Assembly: GCA_022376925.1 (NCBI GenBank)
Contig: JAIOJX010000006.1
Coordinates: 59,419,394 to 59,483,393, forward strand
Source of the DNA: Tragulus kanchil
Taxonomy: Eukaryota; Chordata; Mammalia; Artiodactyla; Tragulidae
Direction: 5' to 3'
DNA: 64,000 nt
Shown here: piece after piece, positions 47,714-60,692 of the stretch
How the letters are laid out: each line of letters starts with the position of its first letter
How positions within the stretch are numbered: position 1 is the stretch's first letter
The notes under the pieces: model-generated
What the model was told of the DNA's origin: nothing
What the model saw: only the letters and a program-made list of their open reading frames with translations
Database searches by the model: none
Made by a program: the position numbers and the translations under genes

Positions 47714-50255
47714 AGATATTTGTTGACAAATGGATGCCTTTCCTTTTTAATACACTGCCTAGTTTTTCATAGCTTTCCTTCCAAGAAGCAATTATTTTCT
47801 AATTTCATGACTGCAGTCATCATCCACAGTGATTATAGAACAGAAGAAAAGGAATTCTGTTACTGCTTTCAACTTTTCCCCTTCTATTTGTCTTGAAACT
47901 AGATTTCATAATCTTAGTTCATTTAATACTTAGCTTTAAGCCAGCTTTTTCACTCTCCTCTTCCAGCCTCTTCAAGAGGCTTTTTATTTCCTCTTAGATT
48001 TTCATATCAGAGATTGTTGCTATTTCTCTTGGCAAGCTTGATTGAACCTTGTAACCAATCCAGCTTGGCATATAACATAATGCCATCTGCATATAAGTTA
48101 AATAAACAGGATAACAATATACAGGCCTGTCATAATATTTTCTCAATTTTTAACTGATCAGTCTTTCCATATAAGATTCTAGCCATTGTTTTCTGACCCA
48201 AATACAGGTTTCTCAGGGTACAGGTTAGATGGGCTGGTATTCCCATCTCTTTGAAAGTTTTCCAGTGTTATGATCGACACAGTCAAAGGCTTTAGTGTAG
48301 TCAAAGAAACAGACCTAGAATTTTTCTGGAATTCACTTGCTTTCTGTATTATCTAACAAATGTTCACAATTTGACCTTTGGTTCTGTTGCTTCTTCCCAA
48401 TCCAGCTTGTACATCTGGAGGTTCTTGATTCAAGTACTACTGAAGTCTAACTAGAAAGATTTTGGGTATAACCTGGGCATAGCATGGAAATTGAGTGCAT
48501 TTTTGAGTAGTTTGAATATTATTTAGTACTGTGCTTCTTGGGAATTGGTATAGATTGACCTTTTCTAGTACTGCTGGATTTTCCAAATTTGCTGGCATTG
48601 AATGCAACACTTTAATAACATCATCTAATGAGCTGGCTCTTCACATTGGCAAGCCAAAGTATTGGAACTTTAGCTTCAGCATCAGTCCCTCCAGTGAATA
48701 TTCTGGATTGATTTCCTTTAGATTGACCAGTTTGATCTCTTTCAAATTCAAGGGATTCTCAAGAGTCTTCTCCAGCACTATAGTTCAAAAGTATCGATTT
48801 TTTGGTGCTCAGCATTCTTTATAGTCCTGATTTCACATCCATATGTGACTACTGGAAATAGCATAGCCTCAACGATACAGATATTTGTTGACAAATGGAT
48901 GCCTTTCCTTTTTAATACACTGCCTAGTTTTTCATAGCTTTCCTTCCAAGAAGCAATTATTTTCTAATTTCATGACTGCAGTCATCATCCACAGTGATTA
49001 TAGAACAGAAGAAAAGGAATTCTGTTACTGCTTTCAACTTTTCCCCTTCTATTTGTCTTGAAACTAGATTTCATAATCTTAGTTCATTTAATACTTAGCT
49101 TTAAGCCAGCTTTTTCACTCTCCTCTTCCAGCCTCTTCAAGAGGCTTTTTATTTCCTCTTAGATTTTCATATCAGAGATTGTTGCTATTTCTCTTGGCAA
49201 GCTTGATTGAACCTTGTAACCAATCCAGCTTGGCATATAACATAATGCCATCTGCATATAAGTTAAATAAACAGGATAACAATATACAGGCCTGTCATAA
49301 TATTTTCTCAATTTTTAACTGATCAGTCTTTCCATATAAGATTCTAGCCATTGTTTTCTGACCCAAATACAGGTTTCTCAGGGTACAGGTTAGATGGGCT
49401 GGTATTCCCATCTCTTTGAAAGTTTTCCAGTGTTATGATCGACACAGTCAAAGGCTTTAGTGTAGTCAAAGAAACAGACCTAGAATTTTTCTGGAATTCA
49501 CTTGCTTTCTGTATTATCTAACAAATGTTCACAATTTGACCTTTGGTTCTGTTGCTTCTTCCCAATCCAGCTTGTACATCTGGAGGTTCTTGATTCAAGT
49601 ACTACTGAAGTCTAACTAGAAAGATTTTGGGTATAACCTGGGCATAGCATGGAAATTGAGTGCATTTTTGAGTAGTTTGAATATTATTTAGTACTGTGCT
49701 TCTTGGGAATTGGTATAGATTGACCTTTTCTAGTACTGCTGGATTTTCCAAATTTGCTGGCATTGAATGCAACACTTTAATAACATCATCTTTTAGGACT
49801 TTAAATAGCTTTACTGAAATTCTATAACCTCCACTAGTTGTACTGGCAGCAGTGTTTCCTAAGGCCCACTTGATTTAATATCCTATGATGTCTTGCTCTA
49901 GGTGACTGAATATGGCATTGCCTTTTCAAGTTAATTAAAATCTTTTTTGTAGAGTTCTTCTGTGGATTCTTGTGATCTCTTCTGCTTCTATTAGATCTTT
50001 TCCATTTCTGTCCTTTATAGTGCCAAGATTTGCATGGAATATTGCTTTGATATCTCCAGCTTTCTTGAGGAGATCTCTAGTTCTTTCTTTTTTGTTGCTT
50101 TCCTTTATTTCTTTCCATTGTTCACTGAAGAAGGCTTTCTTGCCTCTTCTTGCTATACTCTAGAGCTCTGCATTCATTTGGGTATACCTTTCCCTTTATC
50201 GCTTGATTTTTGTTTCACTTCTTTCTTCAAATGCTTGTAAAACCCCCTTATACAT
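46139..50255 (-). mobile_element. BovB LINE, 3' and middle part
   Basis: Minus-strand BovB from its 3' end (ttgttgttattcagttggtc) through the RT region (tcaaaggctttagtgtagtc) to near 50,255, where an L1 3' end is inserted. Joins at 46,579, 48,625 and 50,913 repeat parts of it. With 53,409-54,510 the non-redundant length is about 2.9 kb, close to a full BovB of about 3.2 kb. Stops are frequent. Confidence 0.8.
47460..49790. repeat. Overlap duplication 15
   Basis: Copy A 47,460-48,625, copy B 48,626-49,790, spacing 1,165. A clean join. Confidence 0.9.
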
Positions 50256-52090
50256 ATTTTTCCTTCTTTTTTTTAAATTACTTGTTTACTTTCATTTTAC
50301 ATTCACATACTTTTGTTGTTTACTGCTATACATAAACCCGAATTAGTCATAAGTATATCCTTGATCCCTCCCACTTGAACCCCCTCCCACATCCCTCCCC
50401 ACTCCACCCCTTCAGATTGTTGCATAGCCCCTGTGTAAATTTCCTGAGTCTTACAGTATATTCACACTGGTTGTATCTTTTACATATAGTAAGGTAAGTT
50501 CCATGTTACTCTTGCCATACATCTCACCCTTTTGTCCCTCCCCCAAATATCCATAAGTCTTTTCTATATGTCTACTTCTCCATTGCTGCTCTGCATATTC
50601 ATTTATCAGTACCATCTTTTAAAATTCCATATATTTGTGTTAGTATAATATATTTTTCCTTCTCTTTCTAACTTCACTTCATATAATAGTTCTAGGTTTA
50701 TCCACCTCACTAGGACTCAAATGCATTTCTTTTTATGACTGAAAGATATTCTAATTAAATATCTACAGCGTCTTTATCCATTTATTTGTTAATGGGTATC
50801 AAGGTTGTTTCTATGTTATAGTTATTGTGAAAAGTGCTGCATTGATTATTAGGGTACATGTGTTTCTTTCAATGTTGATTTCTTCAGGGTATATGTACCA
50901 AAAATGAGGTCATACCTTTTCTAGTACTGCTGGATTTTCCAAATTTGCTGGCATTGAATGCAACACTTTAATAACATCATCTTTTAGGACTTTAAATAGC
51001 TTTACTGAAATTCTATAACCTCCACTAGTTGTACTGGCAGCAGTGTTTCCTAAGGCCCACTTGATTTAATATCCTATGATGTCTTGCTCTAGGTGACTGA
51101 ATATGGCATTGCCTTTTCAAGTTAATTAAAATCTTTTTTGTAGAGTTCTTCTGTGGATTCTTGTGATCTCTTCTGCTTCTATTAGATCTTTTCCATTTCT
51201 GTCCTTTATAGTGCCAAGATTTGCATGGAATATTGCTTTGATATCTCCAGCTTTCTTGAGGAGATCTCTAGTTCTTTCTTTTTTGTTGCTTTCCTTTATT
51301 TCTTTCCATTGTTCACTGAAGAAGGCTTTCTTGCCTCTTCTTGCTATACTCTAGAGCTCTGCATTCATTTGGGTATACCTTTCCCTTTATCGCTTGATTT
51401 TTGTTTCACTTCTTTCTTCAAATGCTTGTAAAACCCCCTTATACATATTTTTCCTTCTTTTTTTTAAATTACTTGTTTACTTTCATTTTACATTCACATA
51501 CTTTTGTTGTTTACTGCTATACATAAACCCGAATTAGTCATAAGTATATCCTTGATCCCTCCCACTTGAACCCCCTCCCACATCCCTCCCCACTCCACCC
51601 CTTCAGATTGTTGCATAGCCCCTGTGTAAATTTCCTGAGTCTTACAGTATATTCACACTGGTTGTATCTTTTACATATAGTAAGGTAAGTTCCATGTTAC
51701 TCTTGCCATACATCTCACCCTTTTGTCCCTCCCCCAAATATCCATAAGTCTTTTCTATATGTCTACTTCTCCATTGCTGCTCTGCATATTCATTTATCAG
51801 TACCATCTTTTAAAATTCCATATATTTGTGTTAGTATAATATATTTTTCCTTCTCTTTCTAACTTCACTTCATATAATAGTTCTAGGTTTATCCACCTCA
51901 CTAGGACTCAAATGCATTTCTTTTTATGACTGAAAGATATTCTAATTAAATATCTACAGCGTCTTTATCCATTTATTTGTTAATGGGTATCAAGGTTGTT
52001 TCTATGTTATAGTTATTGTGAAAAGTGCTGCATTGATTATTAGGGTACATGTGTTTCTTTCAATGTTGATTTCTTCAGGGTATATGTACC
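49723..52090. repeat. Overlap duplication 16
   Basis: Copy A 49,723-50,900, copy B 50,914-52,090, spacing 1,191. Confidence 0.9.
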
Positions 52091-53408
52091 TAATAATGGG
52101 ACTGCCAGGTCATATGGTGGCTCTATTCTTAATTTTTTGAGAAAGCTCCATACCGTCTTCCATAGTGGCTATTTCAACTTGCATTCCCACCAACAGTGCA
52201 AGTGTTCCCAATTCTCCACACCCTCTTCAGCATTTATTCTCTATAGATTTTTGATGATGGCCATTCTGACTGGTGTGAGTTGATACCTCATTGTAGTTTT
52301 GATTTGCATTTCTCTAATAATAAGCAACATCTTTTCACGTGTTTTTGGCCATGTGTATATTTTCTTTGGAAGGATGTCTCTTTATGTCTCTTCTCCATTT
52401 TTTGATTTTTTTTTTTTCAGAGTTGAGTTGTATGAGCTCCTTGCATATTCTGGAAATTAATTCTTTGTCAGTGGTTTCATTTGCTATTATTTTCTCCCAT
52501 TCAGAGGGTTGTCTTTTCACTTTGTGTATAGTTCCTTTTGTTTTGCAAAAACTTCAAAGTTTAATTAGTTCTCACTTATTTCTTTCTGTCTTTATTTTCC
52601 TTACTCTAGGAGGCGAGTCATAGGAGATCTTGCTTTGACTGATGCCATCGAGTGTTCTGCTTATGGTTTCCTCTAAGTGTTTTATGATTTCTGGTCTTAC
52701 ATGTAGGTCTTTTAGTCCATTTTGAGTTTATCTTTGTGTATGGTGTTAGGAAATGTTCCAACTTCATTCTTTTACATGCAGCTTTCCAGTTTTCCCAGCC
52801 ATTTGTTGAAGAGGCAGTCATTGTTCTACTGTATATTCTTAAAGCCTTTGTCAAAAATATGGTAGCGATAGGATGCATAGGTGCATCTCTGGGCTCTCTA
52901 TCTTGTTCCATTGTTCTATATTTCTGTTTTTGTGCCAGTATCATACTGTTGCTTTGTTGTATAGTCTGAAGTCAGGAAGGCTGGTCCCTTGAGCTCCATT
53001 CTTCTTTCTCAAGATTGCTTTGGGTATCCAGGGTCTTTGGCATTTCTGTATGAACTGTGCTATTTTTTGGTCTATTTCTGTGAAAAATGCCAGTGGAGAT
53101 TTGATAGGGATTACATTGAATCTGTAGTTTATATTTGGAAGCATGGTCATTTTCATGATACTGATTTTTCAAATCCATGAACATGGAATATCTCTTCACT
53201 TGTTTATGTCGTCTTTGATTTCTTTCATTAGTATCTTATAATTTTCTGTGTACAGTTCTTTTGTCTCTTTAGGTAGATTTATTCCTAGATACATTACTCT
53301 TTTTTATTTATTCATTTATTTATTTTTTTTGCAATGGTAAATGGAATTGCTTCCTTGATTTCTGTTTCTTATTTTTCATTGTATTTAGAAATGCAAGTGA
53401 TTTCTGTC
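50262..53408 (-). mobile_element. 5'-truncated L1 inserted in BovB
   Basis: Minus-strand L1: poly-T and 3'UTR from 50,262 (again from 51,453), ORF2 C-terminus at 52,335-53,200 in broken frames, truncated near 53,408. Real length is about 1.95 kb after removing the overlap at 50,914-52,090. BovB sequence flanks both sides. Confidence 0.8.
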
Positions 53409-54510
53409 CACTTTGCCTTTTTGCATTTCTTTTTCTTTGGAATGATTTTGGTCAGTGCCTCCCATAGAGTACTATGGACCTTTGGCCATAGTTTAAATAT
53501 GAATTTTTCTGTAAGGAGGTGATTATCTGAGCTGCAGTCACTCCATGTCTTGTTTTTGAAGACTGTATTGAACGTTTCCCTCTTTAGCTGCAAAGAATGT
53601 AATCAATCTGATTTCAGTTCTGATCATTTGGTGATGTCCATGTGTAAAGTTGTCTTTTATGTTGTTGAAAAAGAGTGTTTGATGTAACCAGTGCATTCTA
53701 TTGGCATACTTTAGTTAACTTTTCATACACTTCATTTTGTACTCCAAGGCTAAACTTGCCTGTTACTCCAAGTATCTTTTGACTTCCTACTTTTGCATTC
53801 TAATTGCATATGATGAATAGGACATCATGTTTTTCTGTGTGTATGTTAGTTTTAAGAGGTCATGTAGGTCTTCATAGAACTGAAAACCTTCAGCTTCTTG
53901 TGCATCAGTGGTAGAGCCATCAAGTTGGATTAGTGTGACATTGAATGGTTTGTCTTAGAAACAAACCAAAATCACTCTGTCATTTTTGGAGTTTCACCCA
54001 ATACTGCATTTTGGACTCTTGTTGATTGAAAGGTTTACCCCATCTTTTCTACAGGATTCTTGTCCACAGTAGGAAATATAATAATCATCTCAATTAACTT
54101 TGCCTATTCCTGTATCTTAGTTCAGTGATTCCTAAGATGTTGATATTTTCTCTTGCTGTCGTCTGCTTGACCACATCAAATTTACCTTGATTCATGAAAA
54201 CAACATTCCAGGTTTCTATGCAATACTGCTCTTTTCCCATCAGATTTTACTTTCATTGGCAGACACATCCACCAGTGAGCATTGTTTCTGCTTTCACCCA
54301 GTTGCTTCATTCTTTCTGGAATTATTTTTAATTGTCCTTTGCTCTTTCCCAGTAGAATATTGAACACCTTTCAAACTTGTATGGGGGGTCAGGGTCAGTT
54401 TCATATATTTTTTTTTGCTTTTTTATACAGTTCCTTGGGTTCTCATGTCAAAAATACTGAAGTGATTTGCATTTCCTCCTCCAGTTAATTCATTATGCTT
54501 TTATTATGCT
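53409..54510 (-). mobile_element. BovB LINE, endonuclease part
   Basis: Minus-strand BovB 5' region: gcatttctttttctttggaa, tctgagctgcagtcactcca, gacttcctacttttgcattc and ttgaccacatcaaatttacc follow the BovB endonuclease order. It continues the element cut by the L1 at 50,262-53,408. Repeated from 54,802. Confidence 0.8.
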
Positions 54511-54765
54511 ATATTATCACTTTGCCAATAAAAGTGAGCATAGGCTAAGCTATGGTTTTCCCAGTAGTCATTCTCATTGATGTGAGAAATGGATCATAAA
54601 GAAGGTTGAGGGCTAAAGAACTGATGCCTTTTAGCAGTGGTTTTGGAAAATATTCTTGAGAATCCCTTGGACTGCAAGGTCAAACCAGTCAATTCTGAAG
54701 TAAATCAACCCCGAATTTTCATTGGAAGAATTGAAGCTGAAGCTCCATTACTTTACCATGAATGA
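54511..54765 (+). mobile_element. BovB fragment in opposite orientation (copy A)
   Basis: Plus-strand BovB from cactttgccaataaaagtga to ttactttaccatgaa, the region just downstream of the RT domain, directly abutting minus-strand endonuclease sequence. Complete duplicate at about 55,634-55,885, partial one at 56,757-56,981. Confidence 0.7.
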
Positions 54766-54801
54766 TGACTAATGCGATCTTAGTTTTTGAATGCTCAATT
54801 G

Positions 54802-55633
54802 TTGATGTAACCAGTGCATTCTATTGGCATACTTTAGTTAACTTTTCATACACTTCATTTTGTACTCCAAGGCTAAACTTGCCTGTTACTCCAAGTATCT
54901 TTTGACTTCCTACTTTTGCATTCTAATTGCATATGATGAATAGGACATCATGTTTTTCTGTGTGTATGTTAGTTTTAAGAGGTCATGTAGGTCTTCATAG
55001 AACTGAAAACCTTCAGCTTCTTGTGCATCAGTGGTAGAGCCATCAAGTTGGATTAGTGTGACATTGAATGGTTTGTCTTAGAAACAAACCAAAATCACTC
55101 TGTCATTTTTGGAGTTTCACCCAATACTGCATTTTGGACTCTTGTTGATTGAAAGGTTTACCCCATCTTTTCTACAGGATTCTTGTCCACAGTAGGAAAT
55201 ATAATAATCATCTCAATTAACTTTGCCTATTCCTGTATCTTAGTTCAGTGATTCCTAAGATGTTGATATTTTCTCTTGCTGTCGTCTGCTTGACCACATC
55301 AAATTTACCTTGATTCATGAAAACAACATTCCAGGTTTCTATGCAATACTGCTCTTTTCCCATCAGATTTTACTTTCATTGGCAGACACATCCACCAGTG
55401 AGCATTGTTTCTGCTTTCACCCAGTTGCTTCATTCTTTCTGGAATTATTTTTAATTGTCCTTTGCTCTTTCCCAGTAGAATATTGAACACCTTTCAAACT
55501 TGTATGGGGGGTCAGGGTCAGTTTCATATATTTTTTTTTGCTTTTTTATACAGTTCCTTGGGTTCTCATGTCAAAAATACTGAAGTGATTTGCATTTCCT
55601 CCTCCAGTTAATTCATTATGCTTTTATTATGCT
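54802..55633 (-). mobile_element. BovB endonuclease part, duplicate
   Basis: Copy B of 53,679-54,510 produced by the 1,123-bp overlap; same minus-strand BovB sequence. Confidence 0.8.
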
Positions 55634-55660
55634 ATATTATCACTTTGCCAATAAAAGTGA

Positions 55661-57841
55661 GCATAGGCTAAGCTATGGTTTTCCCAGTAGTCATTCTCAT
55701 TGATGTGAGAAATGGATCATAAAGAAGGTTGAGGGCTAAAGAACTGATGCCTTTTAGCAGTGGTTTTGGAAAATATTCTTGAGAATCCCTTGGACTGCAA
55801 GGTCAAACCAGTCAATTCTGAAGTAAATCAACCCCGAATTTTCATTGGAAGAATTGAAGCTGAAGCTCCATTACTTTACCATGAAGTGATTGGACTGAAT
55901 GCCATGATCTTAGTTTTTTGAATGCTCAATTTTAAGCCAGCTTTTTCACTCTTCTTTCACTTTCATCAAGAGTCTCCTAAGTTCCTCCTCACTTTCTGCC
56001 ATTAGAGTGATATCATCTGCATATGTGAGGCTGTTGCTCTTTCACCCAAGTAATGTTAGCTTTATTTTATGATCCATCTAGCCTGGCATTTCTCATGATG
56101 CACTCTGCATATATGTGAAATAAGCAGATTGAAAATATACAGCCCTGTTCTACTTTTCCAATTTTGAACTAGTCCATTGTTTCACGTTTGGTCCTAACTG
56201 TTGCTTCTTAACCTTCATATGGGTTTCTCAGGAGATATGTAAGATGGTCTGGTATTCTCATTTCTTTAAGACGTTTTATACAGTTTGTTTTGATCCATGT
56301 AGTCAAAGGCTTTAGGGTAGTCAATGAAGCAGAAATCAATGTTTTTCAGAATTCTCTTGCTTTTTCTCTGATCCAATGGATATTGGTAATTTCATCTCTG
56401 GTTTCTCTGTCTTTTCTAAATCCAGGTTGTACATCTTGAAACTCTCAGTGTATGTACTGTTGAAGCTTAGACTGGTGGATTTTGAGCATTGCTTTGCTAG
56501 CATGTGAAATGAGTGAAATTGGGTGTTGGTACATTTTTTGGTATTCCTTTCTGACCTTGGGATTAAAAGTAAACCTGCCCTTTTCCATTCCTGTGGCCAC
56601 TGCTGAGTTTTCCAAACTTCCTGTATATTGATTGTAGCACTTTAAAAGCATTATCTTAGGATTTGTAATGGCTCAGCTGGAATTCTGTCACTGCCGCAGG
56701 CTTTGTTGGCCTAAGGCCCAGTTGACATCACACCCGGGAATAAGCATATTAAAAAGGCATAGGCTAAGCTATGGTTTTCCCAGTAGTCATTCTCATTGAT
56801 GTGAGAAATGGATCATAAAGAAGGTTGAGGGCTAAAGAACTGATGCCTTTTAGCAGTGGTTTTGGAAAATATTCTTGAGAATCCCTTGGACTGCAAGGTC
56901 AAACCAGTCAATTCTGAAGTAAATCAACCCCGAATTTTCATTGGAAGAATTGAAGCTGAAGCTCCATTACTTTACCATGAAGTGATTGGACTGAATGCCA
57001 TGATCTTAGTTTTTTGAATGCTCAATTTTAAGCCAGCTTTTTCACTCTTCTTTCACTTTCATCAAGAGTCTCCTAAGTTCCTCCTCACTTTCTGCCATTA
57101 GAGTGATATCATCTGCATATGTGAGGCTGTTGCTCTTTCACCCAAGTAATGTTAGCTTTATTTTATGATCCATCTAGCCTGGCATTTCTCATGATGCACT
57201 CTGCATATATGTGAAATAAGCAGATTGAAAATATACAGCCCTGTTCTACTTTTCCAATTTTGAACTAGTCCATTGTTTCACGTTTGGTCCTAACTGTTGC
57301 TTCTTAACCTTCATATGGGTTTCTCAGGAGATATGTAAGATGGTCTGGTATTCTCATTTCTTTAAGACGTTTTATACAGTTTGTTTTGATCCATGTAGTC
57401 AAAGGCTTTAGGGTAGTCAATGAAGCAGAAATCAATGTTTTTCAGAATTCTCTTGCTTTTTCTCTGATCCAATGGATATTGGTAATTTCATCTCTGGTTT
57501 CTCTGTCTTTTCTAAATCCAGGTTGTACATCTTGAAACTCTCAGTGTATGTACTGTTGAAGCTTAGACTGGTGGATTTTGAGCATTGCTTTGCTAGCATG
57601 TGAAATGAGTGAAATTGGGTGTTGGTACATTTTTTGGTATTCCTTTCTGACCTTGGGATTAAAAGTAAACCTGCCCTTTTCCATTCCTGTGGCCACTGCT
57701 GAGTTTTCCAAACTTCCTGTATATTGATTGTAGCACTTTAAAAGCATTATCTTAGGATTTGTAATGGCTCAGCTGGAATTCTGTCACTGCCGCAGGCTTT
57801 GTTCATAGTAATGCTTCCTAAGGCCCAGTTGACATCACACT
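55661..57841. repeat. Overlap duplication 18
   Basis: Copy A 55,661-56,732, copy B 56,757-57,841, spacing 1,096. Garbled tail at 56,710-56,756. Confidence 0.9.
55886..57840 (-). mobile_element. BovB RT region, minus strand
   Basis: After the plus-strand fragment (ending 55,885) the orientation switches back: tgccattagagtgatatcat, tagtcaaaggctttagggta and ctgccgcaggctttgtt follow the BovB RT order in reverse. The overlap at 55,661-56,732 / 56,757-57,841 repeats nearly all of it. Frames of 68 codons (minus, 56,445-56,651 and duplicate) read PISLISHASKAMLKIHQSKL, the RTE RT signature. Confidence 0.75.
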
Positions 57842-59951
57842 CTGGGATATCAAGATTATATGGAATATTTTTTCATGATATACCATATGTTACACCATAA
57901 AATGTGTTAATAAATTTTGAAGGATGGGGGGGTGGAGCCAAGATGGCGGAGGAATGCGGGGAAGATTTCACCAGCTCCCCAATAGAATCACCAGAACTAA
58001 TCAAGAAATGAAACACCACCAACAAACCAGACGCTAGACGACAGAAGAACTCCTTAGGTCTGGGAGAGTAGACGAGTGAACAGCCAGAACTTTCCCAGAG
58101 CTACTGTTCTGAGAACCCTCTATCCTAACCTCCATGCCACACCGGACCTATAGAGAGCGCACCAGCAAATGCCCTAAAAGGGGGCCTGAGTGGAGCGTCG
58201 GGGGAGAGAGGGCAGAGCTCAGTGCGAAAATTCCAAGAATCCGCCCGGATTGCTGGCAGAAATTAAAATACTGCAAAGATAGAATACTGGAGCAGGGCCA
58301 GGCAGGATGCAATTGGGATGTCCCCCGTGGAGTGCTGCCTAGAGACCTGGAGCCAGAAGGGAACGCCCAGAGTGAAAATTGCCTCGCTTGGCCAGGCGAA
58401 AATTGCGAATTTCTGCCTGGCACCTGGTAAGTTCAAACACTCCTAGTTGGGGATTTGCTGAACTGAGAGGGGAAGTCGCCCACGGATTGCTGACCAGGGA
58501 CCAGGTTCAAGTCGGACAGGAAAGCCTGTGCCTGCCTTTGGGACTTAGACGTGTAACTGACAGTGCGAGCGTGCCAGTGACGGAGGAGCCGGTGCACACC
58601 CATAGCTACACTCTCTGCGGAGGAAACTGGGAGAAGGGCAGGTACTGGAGGCTACCGGCTTGTAAGTGGCAGAGCCAGGGCGCCCCCCTCCAACACAGGA
58701 CTGTGTGCTCAGCAGCCCCCCATCCGACGGACTGGGATCAGCCCGCCACCCTGGCCAGCACCTGAGGCTTGCAGCAAAACCATTATATTGCTGAAAAGAA
58801 ACCACCTATCACATCATCAGGACAACACCATTGGATTATCTTAGGATTTGTAATGGCTCAGCTGGAATTCTGTCACTGCCGCAGGCTTTGTTCATAGTAA
58901 TGCTTCCTAAGGCCCAGTTGACATCACACTCTGGGATATCAAGATTATATGGAATATTTTTTCATGATATACCATATGTTACACCATAAAATGTGTTAAT
59001 AAATTTTGAAGGATGGGGGGGTGGAGCCAAGATGGCGGAGGAATGCGGGGAAGATTTCACCAGCTCCCCAATAGAATCACCAGAACTAATCAAGAAATGA
59101 AACACCACCAACAAACCAGACGCTAGACGACAGAAGAACTCCTTAGGTCTGGGAGAGTAGACGAGTGAACAGCCAGAACTTTCCCAGAGCTACTGTTCTG
59201 AGAACCCTCTATCCTAACCTCCACGCCACACCGGACCTATAGAGAGCGCACCAGCAAATGCCCTAAAAGGGGGCCTGAGTGGAGCGTCGGGGGAGAGAGG
59301 GCAGAGCTCAGTGCGAAAATTCCAAGAATCCGCCCGGATTGCTGGCAGAAATTAAAATACTGCAAAGATAGAATACTGGAGCAGGGCCAGGCAGGATGCA
59401 ATTGGGATGTCCCCCGTGGAGTGCTGCCTAGAGACCTGGAGCCAGAAGGGAACGCCCAGAGTGAAAATTGCCTCGCTTGGCCAGGCGAAAATTGCGAATT
59501 TCTGCCTGGCACCTGGTAAGTTCAAACACTCCTAGTTGGGGATTTGCTGAACTGAGAGGGGAAGTCGCCCACGGATTGCTGACCAGGGACCAGGTTCAAG
59601 TCGGACAGGAAAGCCTGTGCCTGCCTTTGGGACTTAGACGTGTAACTGACAGTGCGAGCGTGCCAGTGACGGAGGAGCCGGTGCACACCCATAGCTACAC
59701 TCTCTGCGGAGGAAACTGGGAGAAGGGCAGGTACTGGAGGCTACCGGCTTGTAAGTGGCAGAGCCAGGGCGCCCCCCTCCAACACAGGACTGTGTGCTCA
59801 GCAGCCCCCCATCCGACGGACTGGGATCAGCCCGCCACCCTGGCCAGCACCTGAGGCTTGCAGCAAAACCATTATATTGCTGAAAAGAAACCATATCAAC
59901 CGGTGTCGTAATGGAAAGGCTACATCATCAGGACAACACCATCTAGGGCAT
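57747..59951. repeat. Overlap duplication 19
   Basis: Copy A 57,747-58,833, copy B 58,836-59,951, spacing 1,089. Copy A lacks about 27 bases near 58,812 that copy B has. Confidence 0.9.
57841..57925. other. Short unique spacer between BovB and L1
   Basis: AT-rich, no recognised repeat; target side of the L1 insertion. Repeated at 58,930-59,014. Confidence 0.4.
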
Positions 59952-60241
59952 ATTGGCTTTCACCAGACAGTAGAGGGGATAAAAACCAGGGACATTATTT
60001 AGCTTTTTTGTTTGTTTATTTGCTGTGGACGGTTCTGTTTATTTGCTTGATTGGTCAGGTTTTTTTTTTTTCTCTTATTAACTTTTTCTTCTCTTTTTAA
60101 TTTTTAATTTCTTTTTTTTAAATTTTTATTTTTAATATTTTTTTAAATTTTAGTTCTTGGAAACTTCTAATTTTCTGTCCTCTTTGCCACTGCTTCCTCC
60201 CTCTAGGTTCTAAATGTAAAAATTTCTCCTATCTACCACTA
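57926..60241 (+). mobile_element. L1 5'UTR, plus strand, interrupted by the ERV
   Basis: Begins with a G-run and GGAGCCAAGATGGCGGAGGA, the start of full-length L1 elements, and runs through GC-rich 5'UTR to AT-rich downstream UTR. Overlap copies are 57,747-58,833 and 58,836-59,951. The ERV 5' LTR starts at 60,242 inside this UTR, so the rest of the L1 lies beyond the provirus outside the window. The 86-128-codon frames at 58,134-58,805 are UTR composition artefacts. Confidence 0.85.
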
Positions 60242-60280
60242 TGTGGGGCTCTGAATTGAAAGAGGACCGTTGCAAGCATA

Positions 60281-60530
60281 AGGAAGCTTAAGCACATTGT
60301 ATAAAGAAGCTTAAGCACATGTTTGCAGTTTGGAGCTAATATGGCGCCTACAGGAAGGGACGTGGGAGTGAAAACAAGCTTAAGCACATTGTTTCAGCTT
60401 AGAGTTAAGATGGCACCTACAGGAATGGACATGGGAGTGAAAGGAAGCTTAAGCACATTGTTTAAAGAAGCTTAAGCACATGTTTGCATTTTGGAGCTAA
60501 GATGGCGCCTACAGGAAGAGACAGGGCGTG
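60281..60530 (+). promoter_or_regulatory. Triplicated U3 enhancer unit
   Basis: Three imperfect direct repeats of about 75-100 bp: each has one or two aagcttaagcacat blocks, then a gagctaa(t/g)atggc(g/a)cc site and tacagga. The ATGGCGCC/ATGGCACC core resembles YY1 sites. Single-unit LTRs at 11.1 and 25.5 kb show the ancestral state. Repeat gain in U3 is a usual way retroviruses change promoter strength. Confidence 0.7.
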
Positions 60531-60663
60531 ATCTAAATTGTTAATTGATGGTCAATATTTCTGATTGGTTCCCCTGGGTTCTGCGCTCATGGATGATTGC
60601 TTGACCTTTAGCTTGATTGGTGTAATCTATGGGAAGTCCTGTGCAAAGCCCCCTTCGCTTGCC

Positions 60664-60692
60664 TATAAAAGCTGTGGATCTGCATTAATAAA
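60664..60692 (+). promoter_or_regulatory. TATA box and poly(A) signal of the ERV LTR
   Basis: TATAAAAG (60,664-60,671) and AATAAA (60,687-60,692). Their closeness implies transcription starts just before or within the poly(A) signal region, giving a short R. The duplicate lies about 1,151 bases downstream. Confidence 0.75.

Larger units (their letters stand above)
53679..55931. repeat. Overlap duplication 17
   Basis: Copy A 53,679-54,800, copy B 54,802-55,931, spacing 1,123. The tail of copy A from 54,760 has small deletions. Confidence 0.9.

Noticed and set aside
58134..58805. Overlapping 86-128-codon frames as new proteins
   Set aside because: They lie in the GC-rich L1 5'UTR, occur on both strands and repeat in the duplicate copy, as expected from composition.
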